Source: Tetraselmis striata (lineage: Eukaryota > Chlorophyta > Chlorodendrophyceae > Chlorodendrales > Chlorodendraceae). Taken from it: 64,000 nucleotides of DNA. The position numbers were made by a program, and so were the translations under genes. The notes below the pieces were generated by a model, which was not told the origin of the DNA, searched no databases, and saw only the letters and a program-made list of their open reading frames with translations. Location of the stretch: positions 1 through 64,000 of the forward strand of contig VCJN01002917.1 of assembly GCA_006384855.1 (NCBI GenBank), written 5' to 3'. Shown piece by piece: positions 25,568-34,652 of this stretch; the stretch's first letter is position 1, and each line of letters starts with the position of its first letter.

Positions 25568-27121
25568 ATGACACTGCATACCGATTTCAAGCGCCTTCTT
25601 GCCTCCGTCGCCGTCGTGGCCATGACCGCCACGGGCGCGATTGCCGCCGACAAGTCCCTGACCGTCGGCCTGACCTCCGACGCGGTTCACATGGACCCGC
25701 AGGCGGGCGAGGAGCTCAGCTCCAACATCATGTACTACCACCTCTACGATCCGCTGGTGCGCCGCGACGCCGAGCTGCAGTTCGGCCCGGGTCTCGCCGA
25801 GAGCTGGGAGCTCACCGACGACGTCACCTGGGTTTTCACCCTGCGCGAGGGCGTGACCTTCCATGACGGCGACACGCTCAAGGCCTCCGACGTGATCTTC
25901 ACGCTCGACCGGCTGAAGGGCTCGCTGATGGCGAACCTCGCCGCGAACATCGAGAGCTTCCGCGCCATCGACGACCGCACCGTCGAGATCAAGACCTTCC
26001 GCCCCTATGCGGCACTGCCGAACGATCTGGCCGCGATCCTGATCCTCTCGGAGGAACACGTGAAGAAGGTCGGCGACGACCTCGACCGCCAGCCGATGGG
26101 CACCGGCCCCTACAAGCTGGTGGAATGGGTCAAGGAAGACCGCATCGCGCTCGAGGCCTTCGACGACTACTACATGGGCGAAGCCGAGATCGAGAACGTG
26201 ACCTTCCGTCCGATCACCAATCCGGCGACCCGCACCGCAGCGCTTTTGACCGGCGAAGTGGACATCGTCCAGGATCTCGCGGTGCGCGACGTCGACCGGG
26301 TGAAGCGCGCGGAAGGCTATGAGGTCGTCACCCGGCCGAGCCTGCTGAACCTGGTGCTGGCCCTCGACATGCGCGCCAAGAGCCCGACGATCGAGGGCGA
26401 CAACCCGATGACCGACCGCCGCGTGCGCGAGGCCATCGCGCGGGCGATCGACGTCGACACGATCTCCAAGATCATCATGAACGGCCTGTCGACGCCCTCC
26501 GCGCAATATGTTCCGGAAAGCCATGTCGGCCATGCCGACGGCGAGAACTTCCGCGAGCTCTATCCCTTCGACGTGGAAAAGGCGAAGGAACTGATGGCGG
26601 AAGCCGGCTTTGCGGACGGCTTCACGATGACGCTGGACGCCACCAACAACCGCTATGTCAACGACGCGCAGATCGCCCAGGCGCTCGCCTCGATGCTGGC
26701 CAAGATCAACATTGACCTGCAACTCAACATCATGCCCAAGTCGAACTTCTGGGGCTACATCCGCGTGCCGACCGAACAGTCGAGCTTCATCATGTCCGGC
26801 TGGGACGTGCCCGCGGGTGATGCCGGGTCAATGTACGGCGTGATGTTCTACTCGCGCGACAAGAAGGAAGGCTACGGCCAGGTCAACCGCGGCTCCTACT
26901 CCAACCCGGAGGTTGACGCGCTGATCGACAAGGCCGACAGCACCCCGCGGGTGGCGGAGCGCGACGCCCATCTTCAGGAGGTCACCAAGATCCTGCTGAA
27001 GGACATCCCGATGATCCCGGTTCACTACGAGCAGGACATCTACGGGGCGAGCACGGCGGTCGACTTCACGCCGCGCACGGACAAGTTCCTCTGGGCCTAC
27101 GACATGGATATCGAGGGCTGA
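25568..27121 (+). CDS. ABC transporter solute-binding protein, peptide/opine/nickel family 5
   Basis: A 517-residue periplasmic protein with an export signal (KRLLASVAVVAMTATGAIAA). Family 5 features are MDPQAGEELSSNIMYYHLYDPL, WVFTLREGVTFHDG and MGTGPYKLVEW, near the end DIPMIPVHYEQ. It delivers a peptide-like or N-containing solute to the permeases that follow. A strong stem-loop separates it from the permease genes, as is usual when the binding protein is made in excess. The substrate is probably the compound degraded by the downstream hydrolases, but it is not identifiable. Confidence 0.92.
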   Translation: MTLHTDFKRLLASVAVVAMTATGAIAADKSLTVGLTSDAVHMDPQAGEELSSNIMYYHLYDPLVRRDAELQFGPGLAESWELTDDVTWVFTLREGVTFHDGDTLKASDVIFTLDRLKGSLMANLAANIESFRAIDDRTVEIKTFRPYAALPNDLAAILILSEEHVKKVGDDLDRQPMGTGPYKLVEWVKEDRIALEAFDDYYMGEAEIENVTFRPITNPATRTAALLTGEVDIVQDLAVRDVDRVKRAEGYEVVTRPSLLNLVLALDMRAKSPTIEGDNPMTDRRVREAIARAIDVDTISKIIMNGLSTPSAQYVPESHVGHADGENFRELYPFDVEKAKELMAEAGFADGFTMTLDATNNRYVNDAQIAQALASMLAKINIDLQLNIMPKSNFWGYIRVPTEQSSFIMSGWDVPAGDAGSMYGVMFYSRDKKEGYGQVNRGSYSNPEVDALIDKADSTPRVAERDAHLQEVTKILLKDIPMIPVHYEQDIYGASTAVDFTPRTDKFLWAYDMDIEG

Positions 27122-27135
27122 TCCCTCGTCAAACG

Positions 27136-27168
27136 AACCGGCGGCGCGCCAGCGCCGCCGGTTTTCTT
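27136..27168 (+). terminator. Intercistronic stem-loop after the binding-protein gene
   Basis: A perfect 12-bp stem (AACCGGCGGCGC / GCGCCGCCGGTT) with a 4-base loop is followed by TTTTCTT. It lies between the binding protein and the permease gene, so it probably attenuates transcription or protects the upstream mRNA rather than ending the operon. Confidence 0.7.
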
Positions 27169-27198
27169 ACCTGAGACAGCCAACCAGGGATTGCGCGC

Positions 27199-28164
27199 GT
27201 GCTCGGTTACACGATCAAACGTCTCTTGCAGATGATCTTCGTCCTGTGGATCGTTTCGGTCATCGTCTTCTTGATGATGAGCTTCACCGGCGACCCGGTC
27301 TTCATGGTCATCCCGATCGATTCCACCCAGGCGGAAATCGACCAGGCACGCCGGATCCTCGGCCTCGACCGCTCCCTGTTCGAGCAATATCTCGTCTTCA
27401 TGAACGGAATGCTCCAGGGCGACTTCGGACGGTCCTACGTCTACCGCCAGCCGGCGATGGACCTGATCCTGGAACGGCTTCCGGCAACCATGGAGATCGT
27501 CGTCGTGGCGATGATCTTTGCGGCACTGGTGGCCATCCCGCTCGGCGTCTACGCCGGCGCCAACCCCAACCGCACGGCCAGCCGCGCCATCATGTCGGGA
27601 TCGCTGCTCGGCATCTCGCTGCCCAGCTTCTGGGTCGGCATGATGCTGATCTTCCTGCTCGCGGTGCAATGGCAGATCTTCCCCTCCTCCGGGCGGGGCG
27701 ACACGGTCGAGTTCATGGGGCTGAAGCTGTCGATCCTGACGCTGGACGGCTGGTACCACATCATCCTGCCGTCGCTGACGCTCTCGCTCGCGACCATGGC
27801 GATCATCCTGCGCATCACCCGCGCCGGCATGATGGAGGTCATGCGCCAGGACTACATGAAGTTCGCCCGCGCCAAGGGCGTGTCGCGCCGCGGCGTGCTC
27901 TACGGGCACGGCTTGCGCAACGCGCTGATCCCTGTGGTCACGATCTTCGGCCTCCAGCTCGGCGATCTCATCGCCTTCGCGACGATCACGGAAACCATCT
28001 TCGCCTGGCCCGGCCTCGGCAAGCTCCTGATCGATTCCATCTATCGCGCCGACCGCCCGGTGATCGTCGTCTACCTGATGCTGGTCGCCTTCATCTTCGT
28101 CGTGATCAACTTCATCGTCGACATGGTCTACACCTGGATCGACCCGCGCATTACGGTGAAATGA
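27199..28164 (+). CDS. ABC transporter permease, DppB/OppB type
   Basis: A 321-residue inner-membrane permease with six helices. The start is GTG (GTGCTCGGTTACACG) with a weak RBS; no better start is near. N-terminal LGYTIKRLLQMIFVLWIVS, then SLLGISLPSFWVGMMLI, and the EAA loop YMKFARAKGVSRRGVLYGHGL that docks the ATPase are typical. The next gene starts one base after its stop. It pairs with the following gene to form the channel. Confidence 0.92.
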   Translation: MLGYTIKRLLQMIFVLWIVSVIVFLMMSFTGDPVFMVIPIDSTQAEIDQARRILGLDRSLFEQYLVFMNGMLQGDFGRSYVYRQPAMDLILERLPATMEIVVVAMIFAALVAIPLGVYAGANPNRTASRAIMSGSLLGISLPSFWVGMMLIFLLAVQWQIFPSSGRGDTVEFMGLKLSILTLDGWYHIILPSLTLSLATMAIILRITRAGMMEVMRQDYMKFARAKGVSRRGVLYGHGLRNALIPVVTIFGLQLGDLIAFATITETIFAWPGLGKLLIDSIYRADRPVIVVYLMLVAFIFVVINFIVDMVYTWIDPRITVK

Positions 28165-28165
28165 C

Positions 28166-29041
28166 ATGAGCGCGACCTTTCTCTCTTCCGAATTCTTCCA
28201 CAATTACAAGCGCAACGCCTCGGCCATCGCCGGAAGCATCATTCTGATCATCTTCGCGGTGATCGTCGTGGCCGGCCCGCTGTTCGTGGCGCAGGATCCC
28301 TATGACGTCGGTCAGCTCAACCTGCTGGACAGCTACAAGCCGCCGGTGTGGCTGGAGGGCGGCGACCCGCGCTTTCTGCTCGGCACCGACGGCCAGGGCC
28401 GCGGTGTGCTGGCCGGCATCCTCTACGGCACCCGCGTGTCGGTGATGATCGGGGTCACCGCAATGCTGATGTCCTGCATCATCGGAACGACGGCGGGCCT
28501 GCTCGCCGGCTTTTACGGCGGACGGCTGGACGCGGCGATCATGCGCATCGCCGACATCCAGCTCTCCTTCCCGTCCATGCTGATCGCGCTGTTCCTGATG
28601 TCCGCCTTCGGAACCGGCATCGACAAGGTCCTGATCGCGCTGACCGCCGTCGGCTGGGTGGTCTATGCCCGTACGGTGCGCGGCTCGACGCTCTCCGAGG
28701 TGCAGAAGGAATACGTGCAGGCGGCCCGTGTCGCGGGACTGCGCGACGCCAAGATCATCCGCCGGCACGTCCTGCCGAATGTCATGACGCCGCTGATCGT
28801 CGTCGCCACCGTTCAGGTCGGCACCTTCGTCCTGATCGAAGCCAGCCTGAGCTTCCTCGGCGTCGGCGTGCCGATCACCCAGCCGTCGTTGGGCCTGCTG
28901 ATCAAGAACGGCTTCGACGTGCTGTTCTCCGGGCTGTGGTGGACCTCCGTCTTTCCGGGCCTCTTCATCATGGCGCTGGTGTTCGGGATCAACCTGTTCG
29001 GCGACTTCCTGCGTGACGAACTGAATCCGAGGTTGAAATAA
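28166..29041 (+). CDS. ABC transporter permease, DppC/OppC type
   Basis: A 291-residue second channel subunit, with an N-terminal OppC_N-like segment (FFHNYKRNASAIAGSII) and a permease domain with EAA loop EYVQAARVAGLRDAKIIRRH. HLLGTD-like FLLGTDGQGR is a family hallmark. Its TAA shares one base with the ATG of the next ATPase gene, showing tight coupling. Confidence 0.92.
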   Translation: MSATFLSSEFFHNYKRNASAIAGSIILIIFAVIVVAGPLFVAQDPYDVGQLNLLDSYKPPVWLEGGDPRFLLGTDGQGRGVLAGILYGTRVSVMIGVTAMLMSCIIGTTAGLLAGFYGGRLDAAIMRIADIQLSFPSMLIALFLMSAFGTGIDKVLIALTAVGWVVYARTVRGSTLSEVQKEYVQAARVAGLRDAKIIRRHVLPNVMTPLIVVATVQVGTFVLIEASLSFLGVGVPITQPSLGLLIKNGFDVLFSGLWWTSVFPGLFIMALVFGINLFGDFLRDELNPRLK

Positions 29042-30051
29042 TGGCCGAAGCAAAGACGGCAGACGCCACAGCATCGGAAACGCTGCTGCGCGTGGAGGAT
29101 TTGCGCACCTGGTTCCACACCTTCTCCGGAACGGTGAAGGCGGTCGACGGCGTGAGTTTCTCCGTCAAGCGGGGCGAGATCATGGGCCTTGTCGGCGAAA
29201 GCGGCGGCGGCAAGTCCGTGGTCGGTTTCTCGATCCTCGGGCTGATCGACCCCCCGGGCAAGATCGAGAGCGGCGTGATCGAGTTCAACGGCGAGAACCT
29301 GAAGGACGCCGGCGACGCACGGCTGCGCGACATTCGCGGCCGCGACATCGCCATGGTGTTCCAGGACCCGATGACCTCGCTTAACCCGCTGCACACCGTC
29401 GGCGAGCAGATGGACGAGATGCTGCGTCTTCACACCGACATGGATGCAGGCCAGCGTCATGCGCGCTGCGTCGAGGTGCTCGAGGACGTCGGCATCTCGC
29501 GAGCCGCCGACCGGCTGAAGGCCTATCCGCATCAGTTTTCCGGCGGCATGCGCCAGCGCGTGGTCATTGCCATCTCGATGCTGGCGCAGCCCAAACTCGT
29601 CATCGCCGACGAGCCGACGACCGCGCTCGATGTCACGATCCAGGCGCAGATCCTGAAACTGATGCGTCGCCAGATCCGCGACAACGGCGCCTCCATGATC
29701 CTGGTGACGCACGATCTGGCGGTGGTCTCGGAGATGGCCGACCACATCACCGTTCTCTACTGCGGCAAGGTGGTGGAACGCGGCCCGACGGATGACGTCA
29801 TCCGTCGCCCCTCGCATCCCTACACAAGGGGCCTGATCGACAGCATCCCGAACCCGGCCCATCGCACGGCCCGGCTCAAGCAGATCCCCGGCGCCGTGCC
29901 GGATATCCGCAAGCTGCCGAAGGGCTGCAACTTCCAGGACCGCTGTCCGCGGGTCGGCGCGCTGTGCCGCGAAAGCGAGCCGCCGCTGGTTGAAACCGGC
30001 GCACGCGCCCATGCCTGCCATTTCCCGTTGAAGGAAGGGGAAACCCAATGA
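29041..30051 (+). CDS. ABC transporter ATP-binding protein, DppD/OppD type
   Basis: A 336-residue ATPase with Walker A GESGGGKSV, Q-loop VFQDPMTSLNP, signature FSGGMRQRV, Walker B LVIADEPTTALD and H-loop THD. The C-terminal oligopeptide extension carries the cysteine cluster of OppD/F proteins (CNFQDRCPRVGALC..), which often binds Fe-S. It powers import with the next protein. Its end overlaps the next start by four bases. Confidence 0.94.
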   Translation: MAEAKTADATASETLLRVEDLRTWFHTFSGTVKAVDGVSFSVKRGEIMGLVGESGGGKSVVGFSILGLIDPPGKIESGVIEFNGENLKDAGDARLRDIRGRDIAMVFQDPMTSLNPLHTVGEQMDEMLRLHTDMDAGQRHARCVEVLEDVGISRAADRLKAYPHQFSGGMRQRVVIAISMLAQPKLVIADEPTTALDVTIQAQILKLMRRQIRDNGASMILVTHDLAVVSEMADHITVLYCGKVVERGPTDDVIRRPSHPYTRGLIDSIPNPAHRTARLKQIPGAVPDIRKLPKGCNFQDRCPRVGALCRESEPPLVETGARAHACHFPLKEGETQ

Positions 30052-31070
30052 CGGCCATGCTTCAGGTCGAGAACCTGCACCAGGAATTCCGCATCGGCGG
30101 TTCGCTCCTGGACCGCATGAAGTTCACCGACGGACGCCTGCGGTTCCCCGACACGCGGGTGAAGGCGGTGAACGGCGTTTCGCTCACCGTCAATCGCGGC
30201 GAAGTCGTTGCGCTCGTCGGCGAAAGCGGATGCGGCAAGTCGACGGTCGCCAAGACCATCGCCCGCATCTACCGCCCCTCCAAGGGCGCGATCCGCATCG
30301 AGGGCGAGGACATTTCCGCCTACGGCGTGCGCGAAATGCTTCCCGTGCGCTCCAAGATGCAGATGATCTTCCAGGATCCCTTCGCATCGCTCAACCCGCG
30401 CCAGAAGGTCCGCGACATCGTCGCCGAGCCGCTGTTGGAACAGACGCAAGGACGGGCCGCGCGCAAGGAAGTCGCCCAGAAGACGCTGGACCTTCTGGCC
30501 CGCGTCGGCCTCAACACCGAACACGCCGGACGCTATCCGCACCAGTTCTCCGGCGGTCAGCGCCAGCGCATCGGCATTGCCCGGGCGCTCTCGGTCAAGC
30601 CGGGTCTGATCATCGCGGACGAGCCTGTCTCGGCGCTCGACGTGTCGATCCAGGCGCAGATCCTCAACCTGATGAAGGACCTGCGCGACGAGTTCGGGCT
30701 GGCCTATCTCTTCATCAGCCATGACCTGTCGGTGGTGAATCACATCGCCGACCGGATCGGCGTGATGTATCTCGGCTTCCTGGTCGAGACGGGACCGCGC
30801 GAGAAACTCTTCTCCGCGCCGCGCCACCCCTATACGCGCGCGCTGCTGTCGGCGGCACCTTCCATCGAGAAGACGCGGCCGCGCGAGGAAATCGAGCTGA
30901 CTGGCGAGGTTCCCTCCGCACTCGACCTGCCGAGCGGCTGCTGCTTCCGCACCCGCTGCCCGCTCGCCTTCGAGCGCTGCAAGGTGGAACGCCCCACCCT
31001 CAAGGACATGGGCGACGGACAACAAGTCGCCTGCCATCTCACCGACGAGCCGGAGCGCGATATCCAATGA
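30048..31070 (+). CDS. ABC transporter ATP-binding protein, DppF/OppF type
   Basis: A 340-residue partner ATPase: Walker A GESGCGKST, Q-loop IFQDPFASLNP, signature FSGGQRQRI, Walker B LIIADEPVSALD. The C-terminal tail again has CCFRTRCPLAFERC. An insertion early in the protein (FRIGGSLLDRMKFTDGRLRF) is common in this subfamily. It completes a five-part importer and overlaps the next gene by four bases (ATGA). Confidence 0.94.
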   Translation: MTAMLQVENLHQEFRIGGSLLDRMKFTDGRLRFPDTRVKAVNGVSLTVNRGEVVALVGESGCGKSTVAKTIARIYRPSKGAIRIEGEDISAYGVREMLPVRSKMQMIFQDPFASLNPRQKVRDIVAEPLLEQTQGRAARKEVAQKTLDLLARVGLNTEHAGRYPHQFSGGQRQRIGIARALSVKPGLIIADEPVSALDVSIQAQILNLMKDLRDEFGLAYLFISHDLSVVNHIADRIGVMYLGFLVETGPREKLFSAPRHPYTRALLSAAPSIEKTRPREEIELTGEVPSALDLPSGCCFRTRCPLAFERCKVERPTLKDMGDGQQVACHLTDEPERDIQ

Positions 31071-32533
31071 CGCTGTCTCACGCCGCCCCCGTGACGATCG
31101 CCCTGCCCCGCCTGCCGCTTGGCGACCCGCACGATTGCACCGACGCCAATGACGAGCTGACGCTCTACCAGACGTTCTACGACACGCTGGTGAAGCGTCG
31201 AGACGGCGCCTATCACGCCCAGCTCGCCGAGAGCTGGACGGTGAGCGAGGATGCCCACTCTTGGACCTTCGCGATCCGCCCCGGCGTCGCCTTTCATGAC
31301 GGCACGCCCTGCGACGCGGCCGCGGTTGCACAGTCGCTCGAACGCATGGCGCGCGAGGACAAGGGCTATACGCTTGGGTCACCGGCCGTCTGGCGGCAGT
31401 ATCTCGGCGGAGCGGAACTCGAGGCTAACGGCCAGATGCTCACCATCCGCCTGACGGCGCCGATGGCCGACCTTCTCGACGTCCTTGTCCAGGGCTTCAT
31501 CGTCGCGCCGTCCGTCTTCGACCGGCTCGACGCCGGGGACACGGCCGCCATTTGCGGAACCGGGCCCTATCGCGTCCAGAGCGCCGGCAAGGACCGTGTT
31601 GTCGCAACCCGCAATCCGGACCATTTGGCGCCAGGCGCGAAGAACGAGACGCTGGTCTTCGTGCTTGAAACGGATGCGGCGGAACGGGCCCGCATGCTTG
31701 CCGACGGGCGCGCAGACGTTTCCAATTCGCTCGATCCCCATCTCGGCGACATCGAGGGCGCGACGCTGGTGCGCTTCACCGCGCCGGTCGCGATCATCTA
31801 TCTGCTCAACTCCGCCAAGGGTCAGCTCACGGACGGTCGCGTGCGACGCGCGCTGTCGCTTGCCGTCGACCGAGAGGCGCTGATCGACACGGTGCTCGAC
31901 GGCGCCGCCGATCCGCTGCACGGCTTCGTCAGCCCGCGCCACTTCGGTGCCGGAAGCGAACCCGTTCCCGGTCCCGATATAGCTGCGGCGCGCGCGCTCC
32001 TTGCTGAAGCCGGATATGCCGACGGGCTGACGCTGACGCTGGACTGCCCGACGCGCCTGCCGGACGAGGCACAAAAGCTCACCAATGATCTCGGCGCGCA
32101 GCTTTCCGCCATCGGCGTTCGCTTCGACGTGCGGATCCACAAGGACCGCGAGGCCTATGCGCATATGGTTCGCCGCAAGGAGATCGGCGATCTCTGCGTG
32201 TTCGATTCCAGCCCGATGTCGACCTTCCGCGTGCTCTACGAGAAGATCGATTCCCGCACGGCCGGCGCCTGGTGGCAGGGCTATCGCAACGAGGCCATCG
32301 AAGCACTGATCGACCAGGGACGCGTCACGACGGACACGCAAGCCCGCGCCGCGCTCTACCGCAAGGCCTATGCCGAATTGCAGGGCGATCCGGCGTGGCT
32401 GACGCTCTACAATCCGCATCGCGCGGTGGGTCTTCGCGGCGATCATCCCGGTTTTCGCATGCGCGAGGACGGCGTGATCGACGTCGCCGACCTGCCCGAC
32501 TTCACGTCCGACACGGAGACCGCCCATGGCTGA
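31067..32533 (+). CDS. Family 5 solute-binding-like protein lacking a signal peptide
   Basis: The 488-residue product follows the family 5 binding-protein fold throughout (LAESWTVSEDAHSWTFAIRP, VAFHDGTPCDAAAV, ICGTGPYRVQ, RRALSLAVDREALID). It begins MTLSHAAPVTIALPRLPLGDP with no hydrophobic export segment, and the overlap with the ATPase gene leaves no room for one. It is therefore predicted to be cytoplasmic, or exported another way, which is odd for a binding protein. It may be a sensor, a substrate carrier or a decayed second receptor. It overlaps the amidohydrolase start by eight bases. Confidence 0.88.
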   Translation: MTLSHAAPVTIALPRLPLGDPHDCTDANDELTLYQTFYDTLVKRRDGAYHAQLAESWTVSEDAHSWTFAIRPGVAFHDGTPCDAAAVAQSLERMAREDKGYTLGSPAVWRQYLGGAELEANGQMLTIRLTAPMADLLDVLVQGFIVAPSVFDRLDAGDTAAICGTGPYRVQSAGKDRVVATRNPDHLAPGAKNETLVFVLETDAAERARMLADGRADVSNSLDPHLGDIEGATLVRFTAPVAIIYLLNSAKGQLTDGRVRRALSLAVDREALIDTVLDGAADPLHGFVSPRHFGAGSEPVPGPDIAAARALLAEAGYADGLTLTLDCPTRLPDEAQKLTNDLGAQLSAIGVRFDVRIHKDREAYAHMVRRKEIGDLCVFDSSPMSTFRVLYEKIDSRTAGAWWQGYRNEAIEALIDQGRVTTDTQARAALYRKAYAELQGDPAWLTLYNPHRAVGLRGDHPGFRMREDGVIDVADLPDFTSDTETAHG

Positions 32534-33974
32534 TCTCATCGTCACCGGCGGAACGGTCATTGCCGTCGACGCCGAGCGCCGCATCATCGAATACGGCGCC
32601 GTCGCCATCTCCGACGGGCGCATCGTTGCCGTCGGTCCGGCGGCGGAGGTCGCGGAGCGCTATCCGAACGCCGATACGCTCGACGCCACCGGCAAGGTCG
32701 TCATGCCCGGGCTGATCGACGTTCATGCCCATGCCGGCCACGGCCTGATCAAGACGATGGGCATGGACATCGGCAACCGCTGGGAAGAGATCTGCGGCGA
32801 AGTCTATACCACCGGCTCGACGCCCGAGTTCTGGCACGCGGAAGCGCGACTTGCCGCGCTGGAGCGGCTGACCTTCGGCGTCACCACCGGCGTCTCCCTG
32901 CTCGGCGGCGGCGACACCATCATGCGCACCGACGATCCCGTTTATGGCGCAGCCCATGCGCGCGGCGTGCTTGAGGTCGGCACGCGCTCCGTGGTTGCCG
33001 TCGGCCCGACCCGCGCCCCGCATCCGCGCACCTACGCCAATGGCGGCGCGGACCCGAAGCCGGTCTCCTTCGAAACCCAGCTCCAGACCTGCGAACGGTT
33101 GCTGAAGGCCTGGCACGGCGCCGGCGACAACCGGGTGATGATCGCCCTGCTCTACCCGGTGCTGCGCAACGAGCATGAAAGCGACATGCCGCGGGCCCAC
33201 TACGAGGAGGCGATCCGCCAGGCGCAGGCGACCCGCGCGCTGTCGCGCGATGCGAAGGTGGTCTTCACCCAGGACGGCCACTGGAAGGGATCCATCCTGC
33301 GCGCGAAGGCGCTCGGCCTGCTCGGTCCGGACGCGCTGCTGTCGCACGCCATCGACATCACCGAGGAAGAAGTCGCGATCTGCGCCGAAACGGACACCCG
33401 CATCGCGCACAACCCTTCTGCCGTCGCCTCGATCCTCGGCCGGTGCCCGGCCATCGAGCTGATGGAAGCCGGCGTGACCGTCGGTCTCGGCTCCGATGCG
33501 ACCGCGCCGGACCGCTCCGCCGACATGTTCCGGCACATGCAGCAGGCCATGCACTACCATCGCCGGCACTTCCGCGATCCGAGCGTGCTGCCGCCGGGCA
33601 AGGTGCTGGAAATGGCAACCATCGACGCCGCGAAGGCGCTCGGCCTCGACGCGGAAATCGGCTCGCTCGAGGTTGGCAAGCGCGCCGACATGATCCTCGT
33701 CGACATGCAGCGCCCGCATCTGGCGCCCGACAACATGGCAGCCCACCGCGTCGTGAACTTCGCGAATGGCAACGACGTCGATACGGTGATCGTCGGCGGC
33801 GAGATCTGTCTGAAGGATCGCAAGCCGACGCGGGTGTCCGGCGAAGAAATCCTGGCCGAGGCCGCGCGCGAGACCGACGCCATGATCGAACGTATCGGCG
33901 CGGCGGCGGACCTGAAGATGCAGCCCGGCTTCTGGAAAGAGCCGCGCGCGCGCAAGACAAAGGCCCGGTCATGA
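32526..33974 (+). CDS. TRZ/ATZ-family amidohydrolase (deaminase/chlorohydrolase-like)
   Basis: The 482-residue TIM-barrel hydrolase has metal ligands in PGLIDVHAHAGHG, a His in LSHAIDITEEE, HNPSAVASILG as the substrate loop, and the catalytic Asp in LGSDATAPDRS. The C-terminal composite domain is intact (LEVGKRADMILVDM). Relatives deaminate or dechlorinate triazines, guanine, 8-oxoguanine, hydroxy-adenine and similar ring compounds. In this operon it likely removes an amino group from the imported nitrogen heterocycle or its ring-opened product. The exact reaction is open. Confidence 0.9.
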   Translation: MADLIVTGGTVIAVDAERRIIEYGAVAISDGRIVAVGPAAEVAERYPNADTLDATGKVVMPGLIDVHAHAGHGLIKTMGMDIGNRWEEICGEVYTTGSTPEFWHAEARLAALERLTFGVTTGVSLLGGGDTIMRTDDPVYGAAHARGVLEVGTRSVVAVGPTRAPHPRTYANGGADPKPVSFETQLQTCERLLKAWHGAGDNRVMIALLYPVLRNEHESDMPRAHYEEAIRQAQATRALSRDAKVVFTQDGHWKGSILRAKALGLLGPDALLSHAIDITEEEVAICAETDTRIAHNPSAVASILGRCPAIELMEAGVTVGLGSDATAPDRSADMFRHMQQAMHYHRRHFRDPSVLPPGKVLEMATIDAAKALGLDAEIGSLEVGKRADMILVDMQRPHLAPDNMAAHRVVNFANGNDVDTVIVGGEICLKDRKPTRVSGEEILAEAARETDAMIERIGAAADLKMQPGFWKEPRARKTKARS

Positions 33975-34630
33975 CCCTGCACATCCTCAACCCGAACTCC
34001 TCGCGCGTCGTCACCGACGGGATCGATGCGGCCATCGACCCGATGCGCGCGGGCGCGGGCGTCGACATTCGCTGCCACCTTCTGCCCGAGGGACCGGCGG
34101 GGATCGAGACGCAGGCCCATGTCGACGGCGTCGTGCTGCCGCTGCTTGCCCAGGCGCGCGCGCTCGAAGGTGAGGCCAGCGCCTTCGTCATCGCCTGTTT
34201 CTCCGATCCCGGCCTTGCGGCGCTGCGCGAACAAAGCGCACGGCCCGTGCTCGGCATCGGCGAAAGCGCCTATCTGACAGCACTGACGCTGGGACAGCGC
34301 TTCGGCATCCTCTCGATCAAGCGCGGCTCCGTCGCGCGCCACATCAAGACGCTCGGCGCCATGGGCATCCTCGACCGGCTGGCCGCAGACCGTCCGATCG
34401 ACCTCGGCGTGGCCGAACTCTCCGACGAGACCCGCACCCGCGCCCGGCTCGAGGAGGTCGGCGCAAAGCTTCGCGACGCCGACGGGGCCGACGTTCTCAT
34501 CCTCGGCTGCGCCGGCATGGCCGGCTATCGACGGGACCTTCAGCAAACCCTCGGCATTCCGGTGATCGACCCGTGCCAGGCGGCAACCGCGATGGCGCTC
34601 GGCCGCATCGCGCTCGCCCGCTGCGATTGA
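33971..34630 (+). CDS. Asp/Glu/hydantoin racemase-family protein
   Basis: A 219-residue protein starting MTLHILNPNSSRVVTDGID, the standard hydantoin racemase N-terminus. The two catalytic Cys lie in VIACFSDPGLA and ILGCAGMAGY. It would interconvert D and L forms of 5-substituted hydantoins or amino acids, or act as a maleate isomerase-like enzyme. The ATGA overlap with the amidohydrolase gene shows coupling. With two hydantoinase-like genes nearby, hydantoin chemistry is a fair inference, but no N-carbamoylase is present. Confidence 0.87.
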   Translation: MTLHILNPNSSRVVTDGIDAAIDPMRAGAGVDIRCHLLPEGPAGIETQAHVDGVVLPLLAQARALEGEASAFVIACFSDPGLAALREQSARPVLGIGESAYLTALTLGQRFGILSIKRGSVARHIKTLGAMGILDRLAADRPIDLGVAELSDETRTRARLEEVGAKLRDADGADVLILGCAGMAGYRRDLQQTLGIPVIDPCQAATAMALGRIALARCD

Positions 34631-34652
34631 ACTTGAAAAGGAAACAATCAAG

